From NCBI GenBank assembly GCA_028583685.1, contig JAMXIF010000002.1:63224191-63288190 (forward strand): a DNA stretch of 64,000 nucleotides, in the 5' to 3' direction. The stretch comes from Petaurus breviceps papuanus. Taxonomy: Eukaryota; Chordata; Mammalia; Diprotodontia; Petauridae. Positions 12,401-22,262 of this stretch are shown here, in pieces (positions within the stretch are counted from its first letter, which is position 1; the number at the start of each line of letters is the position of its first letter). The notes under the pieces are model-generated. The model searched no databases, was not told the DNA's origin, and was given only the letters and a program-made list of their open reading frames with translations. The translations under genes and the position numbers were made by a program.

Positions 12401-13720
12401 ATTTGTTCTTTTTCTAGGTTTTTTAATTGCATGCCCAATTCGTTGAGCTCCCTTTTCTCTCATTTAATCCTGTATGCACTCAGGGATATAAAACTTCCCC
12501 TAGGTACTTCCTTTAATGCATCCCACAGATTTTGGTATGTTGTCTCATGATTTTCATTCTCTTGAATGAAATTACTGATTGTTTCTATAATTTCTTGTTT
12601 GGCCTACTCATTCTTTAGGATTAAATTGTTTAACTTCCAATTAGTTTTTAGTCTGTCTTTCCCTGGCCCATTATTGCATATAATTTTCATTGCATCATGA
12701 TCTGAGAAGGATGCATTTAATATTTCTGCCTTACTGCATAGAATTGTGAGGTTTTTATGCCCTAGAACATGGTCAGTTTTTGAGTATGTGCCATGAACCA
12801 CTGAGAATAATGTATATTCCTTTTTATCCCCATTCAGTTTTCTCTAGAGATCTATCATACCTACCCTCTCTAAAATCCTGTTCACCTCCTTAACTTCTTT
12901 CGTGTTTATTTTGAGGTTGGATTTATCAAGTTAAGAGAGGGGGAGATTAAGGTCTCCCACTAGTATAGTTTTGCTATCTATTTCTTCCTCTAATTCCTTT
13001 ACCTTCTCTGCTAGTAATTTAGATGCTATACCACTTGGTGCATATATGTTAAGTAATGATATTGCATCATTTTCTTTTTTTTTTTTAAGCAATTGTGGTT
13101 AAGTAACTTGCTCAAGGTTACACGGCCAGTTATTATTTCTGGGTGTGGTGCTGAGTATCTGAGCCCGGATTTGATCCAGGTCATCCCGACACTGGAGCCG
13201 GTGCTCTTACTCGCTGAGCCACCTGGCCGCCCCTAAGCAATTGGGGTTAAGTAACTTGCTCAAGGTTACACGGCCAGGTGTTTCTGGGTGGGTGCTAAGT
13301 GTCTGAGACTGGGATTCGATCTCCAGGTGTTCTCAACACTGGAGCCGGTGCTCTTACTCGCTGTGCTACCTGGCCGCCCCTAATATTGCATCATTTTCGA
13401 TGGTGCCTTTTAACAGGATATAGTTTCCTTCCTTATCTCTTTTAGTTAGGTCAATTTTTGCTTTTGCTTTATCTGAGATAAGGATTGTTACACCTGCTTT
13501 GTTTTACTTTAGCTGAGACATGATATATTTTATTCCAGCCTTTTACCTTTACCTTGTGTGTATCCCTCTGTTTCAGATGTGTTTCATGTAAACAGCATAT
13601 TGTAGGATTATGATTTCTAATCCATTCTGCTATCCATCTCCATTTTATGGGAGAGTTCATTCCATTCACATTTACAGTTATGATTGTTATCTGTTTCTTT
13701 CCCTCCATCCTATTCCTGCC
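9465..13720 (-). pseudogene. L1 ORF2 remnant (endonuclease + reverse transcriptase)
   Basis: Open pieces in order on the minus strand: an apurinic-type endonuclease start at 13469-13715 (ITIITVNVNGMNSPIKW, then CCLHETHLKQRDTH with the catalytic-type E); RT fingers/palm at 11378-11689 (STDAEKAFDKIQHPF); RT active-site block at 10715-11377 ([15 protein letters not shown], the F-A-D-D box); the late cysteine-rich domain at 9894-10181 (CWRGCGQIGTLMHCWWSCEL); and the extreme C-terminus near 9582-9830. Function in life: nick the target and prime reverse transcription. Broken by several stops and shifts and by the SINE dimer in the endonuclease region. Confidence 0.88.
13075..13382 (-). repeat. WSINE-type SINE, tandem dimer with a single TSD
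   Basis: Two head-to-tail copies: 13234-13380 (5' copy) and 13075-13233 (3' copy with the poly(A)). Each starts 'ggggcggccaggt' on the minus strand and ends 'taaccccaattgctta'-like. The pair is flanked by one exact 16-bp duplication ATATTGCATCATTTTC (13059-13074 and 13383-13398), with no TSD or poly(A) between copies. The pair therefore landed as one unit, or duplicated afterwards. Confidence 0.9.
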
Positions 13721-14384
13721 CCTGTTCGTGTTCATATTTTTCCTCCCTTCTCCCTTCCCCCCCTTAATAGTTTTCCTTTTGACCACCGCCTCCCTCAGTG
13801 TTCCTTTTTCAGCCCACCTCCCTTTTTTCCCCCTTTCCCCTTACTACTTCTCTCCCTACAAACCACTACCGCCCCCCCTTTCATAACCCTTTCCCCCTCC
13901 TACTGCCTGTAGGATATTTTTTCTTAATGAAGTATGTTATTTCTTCTTTGCACCAAATGTGACAGGAACAAATCTCGTGTGAAGCTCCTCTCCCTCCCCT
14001 CTTTCCCTCTAAAATGATACTTTTTATGTTTCTTCTTCATAGAGTCCTATGCTTAACTGGTTGTTATTCTCTCCTTGTACCATAACCAATGAGGGAAAAG
14101 CTCATATGCTTCCCAACTCCCTCCCTTTTTTTCCTCTGCTATACAGGTTTTATGCCTCTATGTGTGGCATAATTTACCCTTTTCCACTTCATCCATTCCA
14201 TTTCTTCCATTGCAGTCCCTTTGTAGCCCTTAATAAGATTTTTTCAAATCATCATTTTGTGTATTTTATAGTCATACCCTCTACTTGTCTATAACCAGTT
14301 TGCTCTTATCAAATAGCAGGATGTGTGTGTGTTCTCCTTGTTTCCTTTTCTAAGTCACTGTTGTATCTCATAATTGGAGCTTAA

Positions 14385-15200
14385 ATTTTCCATTGAGTTC
14401 TGGCTTTTTTATCAAGAAGGTCTGGAACTCTCTTATATCGTTGAATGACCATCTCTTTGCCTGGAAGAATATGTGCAGTCTCGCTGGGTATGTGATCCTT
14501 GGTTATAACCCGAGCTCTTTGCCCTCCGGAAAATTGTATTCCACTGCCTCCAATCTTTCAGTGTAGAGGCTGCCAAATCCTGTGCAATCCTCACTGTGGA
14601 CCCTCAATATTTGAATTCTTTCTTTCTGGCTGCTTAAAGTATTTTCTCTTTTATCTGGTAGTTCTGAAGTTTGGCCATAACATTTCGAGGACTTTTCAGT
14701 TTGGTATCTCTTTCAGCAGGTGTCTGGTGGATTCTCTCGATTTCTATTTTACCCTCAGGTTCTAGTATCTCAGCGCAGTTTTCTTTAACGAGCTCTTGGA
14801 GAGTGTTGTCCAGGCTCATTTTTTCATCATAGTTTTCTGGTAGGCCTATGGTTCTCAGATTATCTCTCCTGGATCTGTTTTCCAGGTCAGTTTTTCTTGG
14901 AGGTATTTTACCTCTTCTTCTAATTTTTCATTCTTGTTGTTTTTCTTGACTAATTCTCGGTTCCTCATAGAGTTATTTGTTTCCATTTGGTTGATTCTAG
15001 TTTTTAGCAAATCATTTTTCTTGGTTAATTTTTGGAGCTCCTTTTCCAAATCATACACTTTTCTTTGTAGAGAGATGTTTTCCTCATTATAATGTTTTTC
15101 TAATTCTGCTATTTTTGTTTTGAGAGAGTTATTCATTTTTTCTTCTTTCTCTCTCATTTTGTTTTCAAAGTTCCTTTTGATCTCATCTAGGAGAGCCTTC
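14385..15200 (-). pseudogene. L1 ORF1 remnant, lineage distinct from HAL1 ORF1
   Basis: The open piece 14855-15157 gives a coiled-coil (EKEEKMNNSLKTKIAELEKH, later LQKLTKKNDLLKTRINQME). The piece 14634-14819 covers the RRM end (SLDNTLQELVKENCAEILEP), and C-terminal-domain sequence continues to about 14385. ORF1p is the RNA-binding trimeric chaperone of L1. The coil sequence differs clearly from the MSKQRNQ...DSYFGDKK type in the HAL1 copies, so two ORF1 lineages coexist here. Broken by frame shifts. Confidence 0.8.
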
Positions 15201-15458
15201 TGTGCTTAGGGTTTTGCCCTGGGGCAAGAATTACTATGTTTTCAGTGTGTGTGTGTGGGGGGTTGGAGCAACTGAGGTCCACTCTGTCATCCTGGACTTT
15301 GGAGGTCCTGAAAGGGGCTTTTTTTAAAAATTTCTGGGCTATGAAGTGGTAGTCCCTGTATTTGCTTCTTTCCTTGCTCTTTCCAGTCCCAGCCCTTTGG
15401 AGATAGGCCTGGTCGTGTACCTTGTGGTTGGTGGGAACACTTGCCCTTGGAGTTGATC

Positions 15459-15543
15459 AGGCCCCTTCTGGGCCTGCCTCTGCCAGCTGCACCTTCTGGG
15501 CCTGCCTCTGTGGGCTGCACCTTCCTGGCCTGCCTCTGCGTCT
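15459..15543 (-). repeat. 28-bp GC-rich tandem repeat in L1 5' UTR
   Basis: On the minus strand 'cagaggcaggcc' recurs every 28 bases, about 2.7 units, right at the L1 5' boundary. Resembles the monomer-type promoters of some L1s, but the array may be cut by 5' truncation. Confidence 0.6.
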
Positions 15544-16112
15544 CCACAGTAACATTCATACACATTAAAAAGGTCACAACAACATTTCTGCAAAATACCG
15601 ACACTACTGTCATGTTCCGTTAGTCTTTGGCAGCTTCAGCTAACTCTTGAAGTCCTAGGCACCTCTAGCTGCCCTCAGGAATCCTCAGCAGCCCTGGCTA
15701 GCCCTCCAAAATCCTTATCACCCTAAGCTCCATTCTCAAAATCAAAATCACTTTATGTAGCCTCCACGTGTCTTGCTCCAAGAACTTCTGTCTCAGTTCT
15801 CAATTCTCATTCCTTTTCTCAGTTCTTCTTAATTCTCAGTTCAGTCTTCATTGCAGCAGCAACTGCCCTGCCTCCATGATGCTTATCCTAAGAAGTTCTG
15901 TATGTCCAGCTTGTGTTCTTCCTTATATACTGTACAGCTCCTTCCTCTTCTGCCCATTCCTGTTACATCAGCAACTTGTTCCCAAGGTGTTAACTACTTC
16001 TGTGTTAATTAAATAGCTTAAGCAAGGTTTAACTTGAAAAAAGGTGCTTAGTACCTGCTAACTTGACAATAGAAAGGGGCATGGAAGATCTTCAGATTCC
16101 ATTAACATTGCA

Positions 16113-16643
16113 ATATTTCACAGCACCTTCTATTTTTTCATCCTTTTGGACCTGTTTTATAATATTTTGATTTCTCACAAATCCATTGGCTTCTATTTGC
16201 TCCCAACTAATTTTGAAGGAATTATTTTCTTCAGTCAGCTTTTGAAGTTCTTTTTCTATCTGGACAATTTTTCTTTTTAAGGCATTCTTTTCCTCATTGG
16301 CTTTTTGGACCTCTTTTTGCCATTTGAGCTAGTCTACTTTTTTAAGGTGTTATATTCTTCAGTACTTTTGAGGGGGGGTCTCCTTTAGCAAGCTGTTGAC
16401 TCATTTTTCATGATTTTCTTGCAACACTCTCATTTTTCCTCCAAATTTTTCCTCTACATCCCTTACTTGATTTTCAAAACCCTTCTTGAGTTCCTTCATG
16501 GCCTCTGACCAATTCATATGTTTACTGGAGGATTTTGATACAGGAGTTTTGACTATGTTGTCTTCTTCTTGTTCTATATTTTTATTCTTTTTGTCACCAA
16601 AAAGATTCTATAGTCTGATTTCTGTTCCTCTGTTTGCTCATCT
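16113..16643 (-). pseudogene. HAL1-A ORF1, N-terminal and coiled-coil part
   Basis: Minus-strand remnant starting MSKQRNRNQ near 16643, then a broken coiled coil (heptad-rich sequence through 16250-16500) up to 'RIEGAVKY'-like sequence, where the solo LTR enters. Homologous to residues 1-165 or so of HAL1-1 ORF1. Multiple stops. Confidence 0.7.
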
Positions 16644-16820
16644 TGTCAGCCAAATACTTGGCTGTTGTCAAAGCATTTTCTTGACATGCCTCAGAACTGT
16701 GAGAAGGACTACCTCTCCATAGCTTCAACAAGCTCTGCCATTCTAGTACTCCTCACCAAATGACTGCCACCCAAGGCCATGACCCAGATCTAAGCAGGGC
16801 AAAGAAAGAGAATACTGTCT

Positions 16821-17830
16821 CACAATTTTCAGAGAAAGCAATTAAAGATAATCTAAACACATATACAAAAGGCTCTAAATCACTATTAATTAGAGAAATG
16901 CAAATCAAAACAACTCTGAGGTACCACATCTCACCTGTCAGATTGATTAATGTGACAAAACAGGAAAATGATAAATGCTGGAGAGGATGTGGAAAAAATG
17001 GAATGCTCATGCATTGTTGGTGGAGTTGTGAACTGATTCAACTATTCTGTAGAGCATACTGGAACTATGCCCAAAAGACTATAAAAAAGTGCATACCCTT
17101 TTACGCAGCAATACCAATTTTACAGCTGAATCTGAAAGAGATCCTATAAGTAGGAAAAGGACCCGTGTGCATAAAAATATTTATAGTAGTTTTTTGTTGT
17201 TGTTGTTGTGGCAAAGAACTGGAAATCAAGGGGATACCCATCAATTGGATAATGGTTGTGGTATATAAATGTAATGTAACACTATTGTGCTATAAGAAAT
17301 AAGGCACAGACAGATTTCATAATAACCAGGAGAGAATTATATAAACTGATGCTGAGTGAGGAGGAGAGAACCAGGAGAACTTTGTACACAATTACAGACA
17401 CATCATAAGTGTGATGACTAATTTTGGTAGACTGGGCTCCTCTTAGCAATACAAGGATATAAGACAACTTCAAAAGAATCATGATGGAGAGGGAAAGAAA
17501 TACTTCTTTCCAGAGAAAGAACTACTGAGTCTGAATGCATATTGAAGCAAACTACTTGCTCTTTCTCTCTTGTGTTTTGTTTTGTTTCATTCCTTCTTTC
17601 TCCTGCTTCATTCCATTGATTATAATACTTTACAACTTGACTAATGTTTAATGTAAAGGTATTTGTAGAACCTATATTTGATTGCATACCACCATGGGGA
17701 GAGAGGGGAGGAGGGGGATGGAGAAAATTTGGAACTCAAGGGATTGTGGAACTGAATGTTGTAAACTAAAACAAGTGAACACATTTTTTTAAATCAATCA
17801 ATAAATAAACAAATAGGAATAATTTAAAAA
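16821..17830 (+). mobile_element. 5'-truncated L1 tail inserted in HAL1-A 5' UTR
   Basis: Begins in late ORF2 and ends in A-rich sequence at about 17790-17830. The open frame 16760-17149 reads LLIREMQIKTTLRYHISPVR and CWRGCGKNGMLMHCWWSCEL. Flanked by an imperfect 20-bp duplication (16801-16820 and 17831-17850, 16 of 20 identical). The plus orientation is opposite to its host element. Confidence 0.85.
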
Positions 17831-18374
17831 AGAGAGAGAGAATAGTGCCTTAGTGACAGCAAAGAGATTCCTATAATTTTCCTCTGGTCCGTCACTTGGT
17901 TCCCCTACCATCTGTGGGCCTGGAGCTCTGTAAGAAGCTTCTGTGGCAGCAGCTGCAGCCACCACCACCACCACCACCTCTGCCACCCTGGGGACAGGGG
18001 TTGGACTGTGCTCTTCTTTCAGTCAGTTCCAGCAGTTTTCTCACTGACCTTTTTCTTTCTTTTTGGCATTTATGGGCTGAAAAGTCTGGAAATCACAACT
18101 GCCAGTGCTTCAATCCCCTGAGGTCTGCTCTGACTGGCCTCTTCTGCTGATCTGTGCCAGCATGGCCCACCCAGGACTATGCTCTGCTCCCAGCCTGGTG
18201 CGAATACTTTCCTATTGGTTTGCCAGATTGTCCTTAGCTAGAGATGTATTTCATTCTGTCATTTTGTGGGTTCTGTAGATTTGAAATTTGTATAGAGTAA
18301 TATTTTTCAGGTATTTGAGGTTATTGAGGATGAGCTCAAGTAATTTCCTGCTTTTCCTCTGCCATTTTTGCTCC
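17831..18374 (-). other. HAL1-A 5' UTR
   Basis: Leader of HAL1-A, containing a CAG/CCA-rich patch (17945-17985). The 5' end sits directly against element B with a shared GGAG at the joint. Confidence 0.65.
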
Positions 18375-20127
18375 TTCCACTTCTGGAATATCATATTCCA
18401 AGCCCTCTGATTCCTTAGCATAGAAGGTGCTAAATCTTGCATTATCCTGATTGTCTTTCCACAATGCTTGAATTGTTTCTTTCTGACTGCTTGCGATATT
18501 TTCTCCTTGACTTGCAAACTCTGGAATTTGGCTACAGTATTTCTAGGAGTTTTCCTTTTGGGGTCTCTTTTAGGAGATGATCAGTGAATTCTTTCTATTT
18601 CTATCTTACTTTCTTATTCTGGACTATCAGGACAGATTTCCTTTATAATTTCTTGAAAGATGATATCTTGGCTCTTTTTATTGATCATGATACACCAAAA
18701 ATTTTTAAATTATCTCTCTTGGATCAGTTTTACACATCAGTTGTTTTCCAATTATATATTTCACATTGTCGTCAATTATTTCATTCTTTTGATTCTGTTT
18801 TATAATTTCCTGATTTCTCATAAGTCATTAAATTCCATTATCTCCATTTTAACTTTTAAGAAATTATTTTTTTCAGTGAACTTTTGGACCTCCATTTCCA
18901 TTTGGCCAACTCTGCTTTTTAAGGCATTCTTCTCCTCATTGGTTTTTGACCTCTTTTCCCATTTGGGTTAATACATTTTATGAGGTATTATTTTCTTCAT
19001 CATTTTTGGTGGGTCTTCTTTAGCAAGCTGTTGATTTGATTTTATGATTTTCTTTCATCACTCCTTTGTCTTCCAATTTTTTCCCCTACTTCTCTTACTT
19101 GATTTTTAAAATTCTTTTTGAGCCCTTCCATGACCTGTGACTAACATTTTTCTTTGATGCTTTGCATGTAGTAGCTTTTACTTTGTTTTCTTTTTCTGGT
19201 TGTATGTTTTGATCTTCCTTGTCACCAAAGTGAGATTCTTTAGTCCAATTTTTCCACTGTTTACTCATTTCTCCAACCAATTATTCGACTTTTTAACTCT
19301 TTGTTGATGTAGGTCTCTGTTTCCAGTGTGGAGGGCATACTGTCCCAAGCTTCAGGAATTTTGTGTAGTTTGTTTTCAGAGATATTTCTAGATACCTGTA
19401 AATTTTCAGTTCTTCCAAGGTTGCATGATGAAAAGAGAGATGTTTGCTCCTTTCCTGGACTGTGTTCTGATCTGTGAGTGACCACAAGCACTCTTTACTA
19501 TCTTGGAACTGTGAGAAGGATTTCCTTCCTACCACTACCACAAGCTCTGCCACACCAATGCTCCTCTTCACCCCAGGAATGCCACCTGAGACTGGACTGT
19601 GACCCAGATTCAAGCAGGACAAAGCAAGAGAATCTTGACTCAGTGCCAGCAAAGACATCTCTGCAGTCCATTTCTAATCAGCCTCCTGGATCCCCCCACC
19701 TTCTGTGAACTAAGAACTACAGAAACTACCACTGCAACTGCTACCACTGCTTCTACTCTGTGGCTAGGCCTGAGCCCAGACCTTGCTCCTCTCTCACTCA
19801 GGTCCCACAGAACTTTCCTACTGACCTTCTAAGTTGTCATTGGTATCTGGGTTGAGAAGTATGGAAATCACCAAAGCTGCCAGTGATTTAGTACCCCAAG
19901 TCTTGTTATGACCCACCTGTGCCAGCATTTCCAATGCTGGACTGTGTTTTTCTCTCAGACTGGTGCAATGGAACTTTCCTGTTGACCTTCCAGATTGTCT
20001 TTGGCTGGAAATTTATTTTATTCTGTCATTTTGTGGGTTCTGCTTCTCTAGAATTTGTTTAGAGTCAATTTTTACAGCTATTTGGAGGGGTGAGGCAGAG
20101 AGCTCAAGCAAATCCCTGCTTTTACTA
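18375..20127 (-). mobile_element. HAL1/L1 element B, 5' UTR and most of ORF1
   Basis: Minus strand: 5' UTR from about 20127 (first bases missing) to 19290. ORF1 starts at 19280 (GEMSKQWKNWTKESHFGDKE) and reaches QAVRKKQFKHCGKTIRIMQD and NQRAWNMIFQKWKE at 18375-18517, where it stops against the 5' end of element A. ORF1 is of the HAL1 lineage and keeps an arginine-type codon, not UGA, at the site where HAL1-1 and HAL1-2 have a stop. Many other disruptions. Whether B had an ORF2 cannot be told. Confidence 0.75.
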
Positions 20128-21245
20128 AGAATTTTTTTTTTAAGTTAGAAAATGTTAGGAGAGAACAGTTGTATGCTTCAGTAGACATTCAGAGTCCATG
20201 AGTTCTTTTTCTGTAGTTGGATAGCATTTTTTCATAACTTTTTTTTGTATTTGTTATAGATCATTGTTTCTTGATTATAGTAACTAAGTTTTTCACAGTT
20301 GATCATCCTATAATATTGTTATTACTGTGTACATTGTTCTCTTCACTTCACTTTGTATCAATTCAGATAAATCTTCTCGGGTTTTTCTGAAAGCATCCTG
20401 TTCTTCATTTCTTATAGCCCAGTAGTATTTCATTACAATCATATACCAAAACTTGTTTAGCCATTCACTAATTGATAGATGTCCCCTCAATTTCCAACTC
20501 TTTGCCACCACCAAAAGCAAAACAAAACAAAACAAAACTCTGATATACTTTGGCACAAATACATCGTACTCTCCTTTAGAATACAAACCTATTAGAGATA
20601 ATGCTAGGTGAAAAGTTACTTACAGTTTTAACGTCCTTTGAGCATGGTTCCAAATTGTTCTCCAGAATGTTTAGATTACTTCATAACTCTACCAACAATG
20701 TATTAGTGTCCAATTTTTCAATGCCCCTCCATCATTTGTTATTTTTCTTTTGTGGTATGTTAGCCAACTGATAGGTATAAAGTACTTTCTCAGAGATGTT
20801 TTAAATTGCATTTCTCTAATGTGATTTTTAATGTGACTATTGATAACTTTGATATATTTTTCTGAAAACTTCCTTTTGTACATTTGTCAATTGGCAAATG
20901 ATTTGTATTCATATAAATTTGACTCAGTACCCTATATATTTTAAAAATTAGACCTTTGTCAGAGATAAAATGGTGAAATTTTCCCCCATTTCCCCTTTTT
21001 CTTATAATTTTGACTCCATTATCTTTGTTTGTGGAAAAAATAATTTCATTCATATTCATCCATTTCATTCAAAATTCATCCATAATTCGTTAGGTAATCT
21101 AAATTACCTAATTTAATTCTCATAATCTCTTCTATAACTTGTTTGGTCATGACTCTTTCCTTATCCATTGATCTGACAAGAACATTTTCCAATTCTTTTC
21201 TAATTTACCTATAATATAACCCTCTATGTATAAATCATTTATATA

Positions 21246-21300
21246 GGGGTGGCTAGGTGGTACAGTGAATACAGCACCAGCCCTGGATTCAGGAGGACAT
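21246..21300 (+). repeat. tRNA-derived SINE head only
   Basis: 'ggggtggctaggtggtacag' then 'ggattcaggaggac' is the head of a common marsupial SINE; the body and tail are missing. Similar flanks (aaatcatttatata before, aaaacatttatcta after) look like a decayed TSD. Confidence 0.6.
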
Positions 21301-22119
21301 AAAACATTTATCTATTTTGACCTTATCTTAGTATATAGTATTAGATATCTGTCTATGCCTATACTTTCCAGATTTCCCTGAAATTTTTGTCATATGTTGA
21401 GTTCTTATCCCAAAAGCCTGGATCTTTGGGTTCATCAGATTAGTATCTAGTAAATAACTAGTGTTTATTATGGTCATTTACTACTATGTCTGTATGACTA
21501 ATCTATTCCACTGATTGATTATTCTACTTATTTGCCAGGACCAAGTTTTGATGATTACCACTTTATAGTATAGTTTGAAATCTGGAACTCCTAGGCTACC
21601 TTGCTTCATGTTATCTTTTTTTTCCATTGATTTCCTTGAACTTTTGTTCTTCCTGATGAATTTTGCTATTTTTTCTATCTTTGTAAAATATTTTTGGCAG
21701 TTTGATTGGTATATTACTGTAGAAATATTTTAACTTAGGAAGAATCATCATTTTATTATATTGGCTGGGACTATCCATTGACAATTAATACTTTTCCAAT
21801 TATTTAAATCTGTCTTCATGTGAAAAGGGTTTCTTCTTGTATTCATATAGTCCCTAGGTTTCTCTTGGCAGGTAGATTCTAAAGTACTTTATATTGTCTG
21901 GAATTATTTTCAATGGGATTTCTCTTTCAATCTCTGCTGAGTTTGTGGGTAGTATATAGAAATGCTGATGATTTGTGTGGGTTCATTTTATAACCTGCAA
22001 CTTTGCTAAAGTTCTTCATTATTTTAACTAGCTTTTAGTTCTTCAGAACTGATCTGGGTATACAACCAAAAAGGGATAACTTTGTTTCCTTGTTGTCTAT
22101 ATTTGTTTCTCCATTTTTT

Positions 22120-22262
22120 TCTTGTCTTATTGTTTTTATTGTTTGTTTCAGGTATGTCTGACTTGATAACCACATTTGGGGTTTTCTTGGCAAAAATGTT
22201 GGAATGGTTTGCTATTTCCTTCTCCACTTCATTTTACAAATGAGAAAACTAAGGTAAACAGG
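22120..22262 (-). repeat. Mar1-type SINE fragment
   Basis: Carries the tail and part of the CORE ('ggggttttcttggcaaaaat', 'ccttctccacttcatttta') without the tRNA head. Inserted in old L1. Confidence 0.65.

Larger units (their letters stand above)
8936..15543 (-). mobile_element. Near-complete L1 inserted in the LTR, with doubled 3' end
   Basis: A 13-bp duplication flanks it: CCACAGTAATATT (8923-8935) and CCACAGTAACATT (15544-15556), one mismatch. From 5' to 3' on the minus strand: GC-rich 5' UTR with 28-bp tandem units, ORF1 remnant, C-rich inter-ORF spacer, ORF2 remnant, 3' UTR, poly(A) at about 9181-9215, an extra stretch of about 245 bp ending in a second L1 3' end, and a second poly(A). 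A WSINE dimer is inserted at 13075-13382. Both ORFs are interrupted by several stops and frame shifts, so the element is dead. Confidence 0.88.
8191..16112 (-). mobile_element. Solo LTR (about 1.3 kb of LTR) split by a 6.6 kb L1
   Basis: The LTR pieces are 15544-16112 and 8191-8935. Read on the minus strand, the joined ends are TGCAATG...CTTTACA, flanked by exact ATATT on both sides (16113-16117 and 8186-8190) inside HAL1-A ORF1. A TATA-like TATATAAGG lies at about 15919-15935 (minus) and AATAAA at 8279-8284 (minus). The region around the L1 joint matches the LTR at 52135-53293 across the break. Fossil, no internal viral genes. Older than the L1 inside it and younger than HAL1-A. Confidence 0.85.
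6858..18374 (-). mobile_element. HAL1 element A (ORF1-only L1 relative), split by nested insertions
   Basis: The 5' end on the minus strand is GGAGCAAAAATGGC (18361-18374), the usual L1/HAL1 start. The 5' UTR runs to about 17851 and resumes at 16800 after a plus-strand L1 insert. ORF1 starts near 16643 (MSKQRNRNQ) and is followed to 16113, where a solo LTR is inserted. The element resumes at 8190 and reads 'YLIGKTIELENSFKRENFK'. About 0.3 kb of ORF1 is then missing before the sequence for the protein's last domain (8030-8110). The 3' UTR runs to a poly(A) at about 6858. There is no ORF2 between ORF1 and the 3' UTR, and the 3' UTR order matches HAL1-1 and HAL1-2, which is why I call it HAL1. 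ORF1 has many stops. Confidence 0.8.

Noticed and set aside
8930-16112. Provirus reading (two LTRs around an internal region)
   Set aside because: The two LTR pieces are complementary halves of one LTR, not two copies, and the sequence between them is an L1 with its own TSD.
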